NCBI GenBank assembly: GCA_041477815.1
Contig: JBGOUV010000383.1
Span: forward strand, 1 to 6,686
Direction of reading: 5' to 3'
DNA: 6,686 bases
Source of the DNA: JBGOUV01 sp041477815
GTDB taxonomy: Bacteria; Acidobacteriota; Terriglobia; Bryobacterales; JACQDG01
Part shown: positions 5,639-6,686 of the stretch, piece by piece
Layout: each line of letters begins with the position of its first letter
How positions within the stretch are numbered: the stretch's first letter is position 1
The notes under the pieces: model-generated
Seen by the model: the letters and a program-made list of their open reading frames with translations, nothing else
Told to the model about the DNA's origin: nothing
The model's database searches: none
Program-made: the position numbers and the translations under genes

Positions 5639-6411
5639 AGCGCGTCCTCACCGCCGCAGTCCTGATTCCCCTCGTGCTCGGTCTCATCTTCTGGGCGCCC
5701 CACCGCGATGTCCGGCTGGCCCTGGCCCTCGTGGCCCTCCTCTGTCTGAATGAGTTCCTGAAGCTGGCCGCGCGCTATCGCGCCCCGCCCATGCGTCTGG
5801 TGGCGTACCTGGCGGGGGCGTGGATCGTGGCCGCGGAGCTGCCGGCGGGCGCGCCGTTCTTCCTAGGTATTACCCTGCTGCTGATGACCCTGGCCATGCG
5901 CGGGACCCGCGAGTTGGACGCCACGCTGCTCTCGGTGGCGGCCACGCTGTTCGGAATCGTTTACACCGCCGTGCCCTTCCGCCTGGCCGCCGAGATACAC
6001 GCCCAACCCAGCGGGCCGTACTGGCTGCTGTACGCCCTGCTGATTAACTGGGTCGGCGATACGGCGGCCTACTACGTGGGGCGGTCGGTGGGAAAGCACC
6101 AACTCGCGCCGCTGGTGAGTCCGAATAAGACCTGGGAGGGAGCGGTGGCGTCGGCGGTGGCGGGCGCGGTGGTGGGAACGCTCTACCTCCGCCACTTTAT
6201 CCCGGCGGGGCCGGCGCCGGGGTTTGCGGTGGCCTTGTCGGTGGCCGTAAACCTGGCGGGACAGGTGGGGGACCTGGCCGAGTCGGCCCTCAAGCGCGGG
6301 GCCGGCGTGAAGGACTCGGGATCCATCCTGCCGGGTCACGGCGGGATACTGGACCGGCTGGACGGGGTGCTGTTCTCGGTGCCGGTGGTGTATCTGGCGG
6401 TGATGCGATAG
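5635..6411 (+). CDS. cdsA: CdsA, phosphatidate cytidylyltransferase (CDP-diacylglycerol synthase)
   Basis: Integral membrane enzyme that makes CDP-diacylglycerol from CTP and phosphatidate, the branch point for phospholipid synthesis. The 258-residue protein is mostly hydrophobic, with about eight membrane segments starting at residue 4. Family signatures are complete: NWVGDTAAYYVGR (Asp142), SPNKTWEG (162-169), and the C-terminal signature at 217-243 with SALKR, KDSG, LPGHGG and DRLD (metal-binding Asp240 and Asp243). The start is GTG at 5635, overlapping the uppS stop in a GTGA quartet and giving the usual MKRVLTA beginning. In many bacteria uppS-cdsA is followed by dxr and rseP. Here neither follows; the next DNA is an unrelated, broken gene. 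Confidence 0.95.
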   Translation: MKRVLTAAVLIPLVLGLIFWAPHRDVRLALALVALLCLNEFLKLAARYRAPPMRLVAYLAGAWIVAAELPAGAPFFLGITLLLMTLAMRGTRELDATLLSVAATLFGIVYTAVPFRLAAEIHAQPSGPYWLLYALLINWVGDTAAYYVGRSVGKHQLAPLVSPNKTWEGAVASAVAGAVVGTLYLRHFIPAGPAPGFAVALSVAVNLAGQVGDLAESALKRGAGVKDSGSILPGHGGILDRLDGVLFSVPVVYLAVMR

Positions 6412-6429
6412 GGGTTGGGTCCGGCTATC

Positions 6430-6686
6430 ATGCCTGAGATCAGCAGACCGCGCAGGATCTCACCGCCCCCGGCATTTCCATGCCTGGTGCTCCGGCCGTT
6501 TTGAGTCAAATGCAGGGCGGCATCTCCAGCTCCTGGAAACAGCTGTACAACTCAGGAATGCGATTGCCTCACTGGGTTTCCACACCACACCGGACAAAAC
6601 TCCGATTATTCCAATCATGTTTGATTCATTGGAAAAAGCAAAAAATCTTTCCGGCTTTATGGAAGCAGAAGGCATTATTGTTCCAC
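6430..6686 (+). pseudogene. Truncated, frameshifted alpha-oxoamine synthase remnant (BioF/KBL-like), continuing past the window
   Basis: One frame, open from 6404 to the window end, encodes a segment resembling the C-terminal domain of PLP-dependent alpha-oxoamine synthases (8-amino-7-oxononanoate synthase, glycine C-acetyltransferase, serine palmitoyltransferase). It reads LLETAVQLRNAIASLGF, then TPIIPIMF, then SLEKAKNLSGFMEAEGIIVP. The match to the family pattern of a helix, LGF, TPIIP and a late EGI-V-P is good. There is no start codon, no PLP lysine region and no N-terminal two thirds. The preceding part of the domain may lie in the next frame: ISPPPAFPCLVLRPF ends at a TGA (6502-6504) in a run of four T, and removing one T would join it to FESN. 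The last 86 bases are only 36% GC, unlike the rest of the window. It may be a decayed transferred gene or an artificial join. The exact enzyme is not determinable. Confidence 0.55.

Noticed and set aside
6435..6462. Inverted repeat TGAGATC/GATCTCA after cdsA as a terminator
   Set aside because: It has a seven-base stem with a 14-base loop, no GC-rich stem and no following T tract; too weak to call.
6460..6675. Minus-strand 71-codon open frame at the right edge
   Set aside because: The plus strand of the same bases encodes a recognisable alpha-oxoamine synthase C-terminal segment; the minus frame has no domain or initiation signal.

Overview
This is a GC-rich (about two thirds by eye) chromosomal window carrying mostly housekeeping genes. 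The gene content fits an Acidobacteriota member, perhaps of the Solibacter/Bryobacter type. Pointers are a bacillithiol-type BshA, an Uma2-family protein, a CpaF-type ATPase, GC-rich coding sequence and short-period tandem repeats at gene junctions. The assignment is an inference from gene content and style; no rRNA or other marker is present.

Layout. A short leader (1-78) with a 7-bp-period repeat precedes bshA (79-1194, TTG start; first committed step of bacillithiol synthesis). Twelve bases later comes a secreted NPP-like phosphodiesterase of the alkaline phosphatase superfamily (1207-2421). A convergent Uma2/DUF820 gene on the minus strand (2395-2913) overlaps its 3' end by 27 bp. Only 33 bp separate that gene from the divergent cpaF/tadA secretion ATPase (2947-4281). 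After cpaF come queF (about 4309-4767, preQ0 reductase for queuosine), uppS (4811-5638, undecaprenyl diphosphate synthase) and cdsA (5635-6411, CDP-diacylglycerol synthase). uppS and cdsA overlap by 4 bp and supply the lipid carrier for cell-wall synthesis and the activated phospholipid precursor. The last 275 bp hold a frameshifted, N-terminally truncated remnant of an alpha-oxoamine synthase (BioF/KBL-like), which ends in strongly AT-rich DNA.

Features that ordinary gene calling would miss are between the genes. (1) Four start codons (phosphodiesterase, uma2, cpaF, uppS) have no good Shine-Dalgarno sequence but carry a -10-like hexamer 6-9 nt upstream; three of these also have the extended TG-N element. 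This is what leaderless transcription would look like. (2) Three junctions hold short-period repeats (7, 8 and 7 bp). Two of these begin exactly at the stop codon of the preceding gene. The 8-bp one is a 35-bp inverted repeat that contains the only good ribosome binding site and start codon for queF. (3) The right edge is either a decayed, foreign gene piece or a chimeric join.

I found no tRNA, rRNA, CRISPR array, insertion sequence or defence locus. I see no evidence of a new multi-gene system; the noteworthy material is the regulatory and repeat structure.
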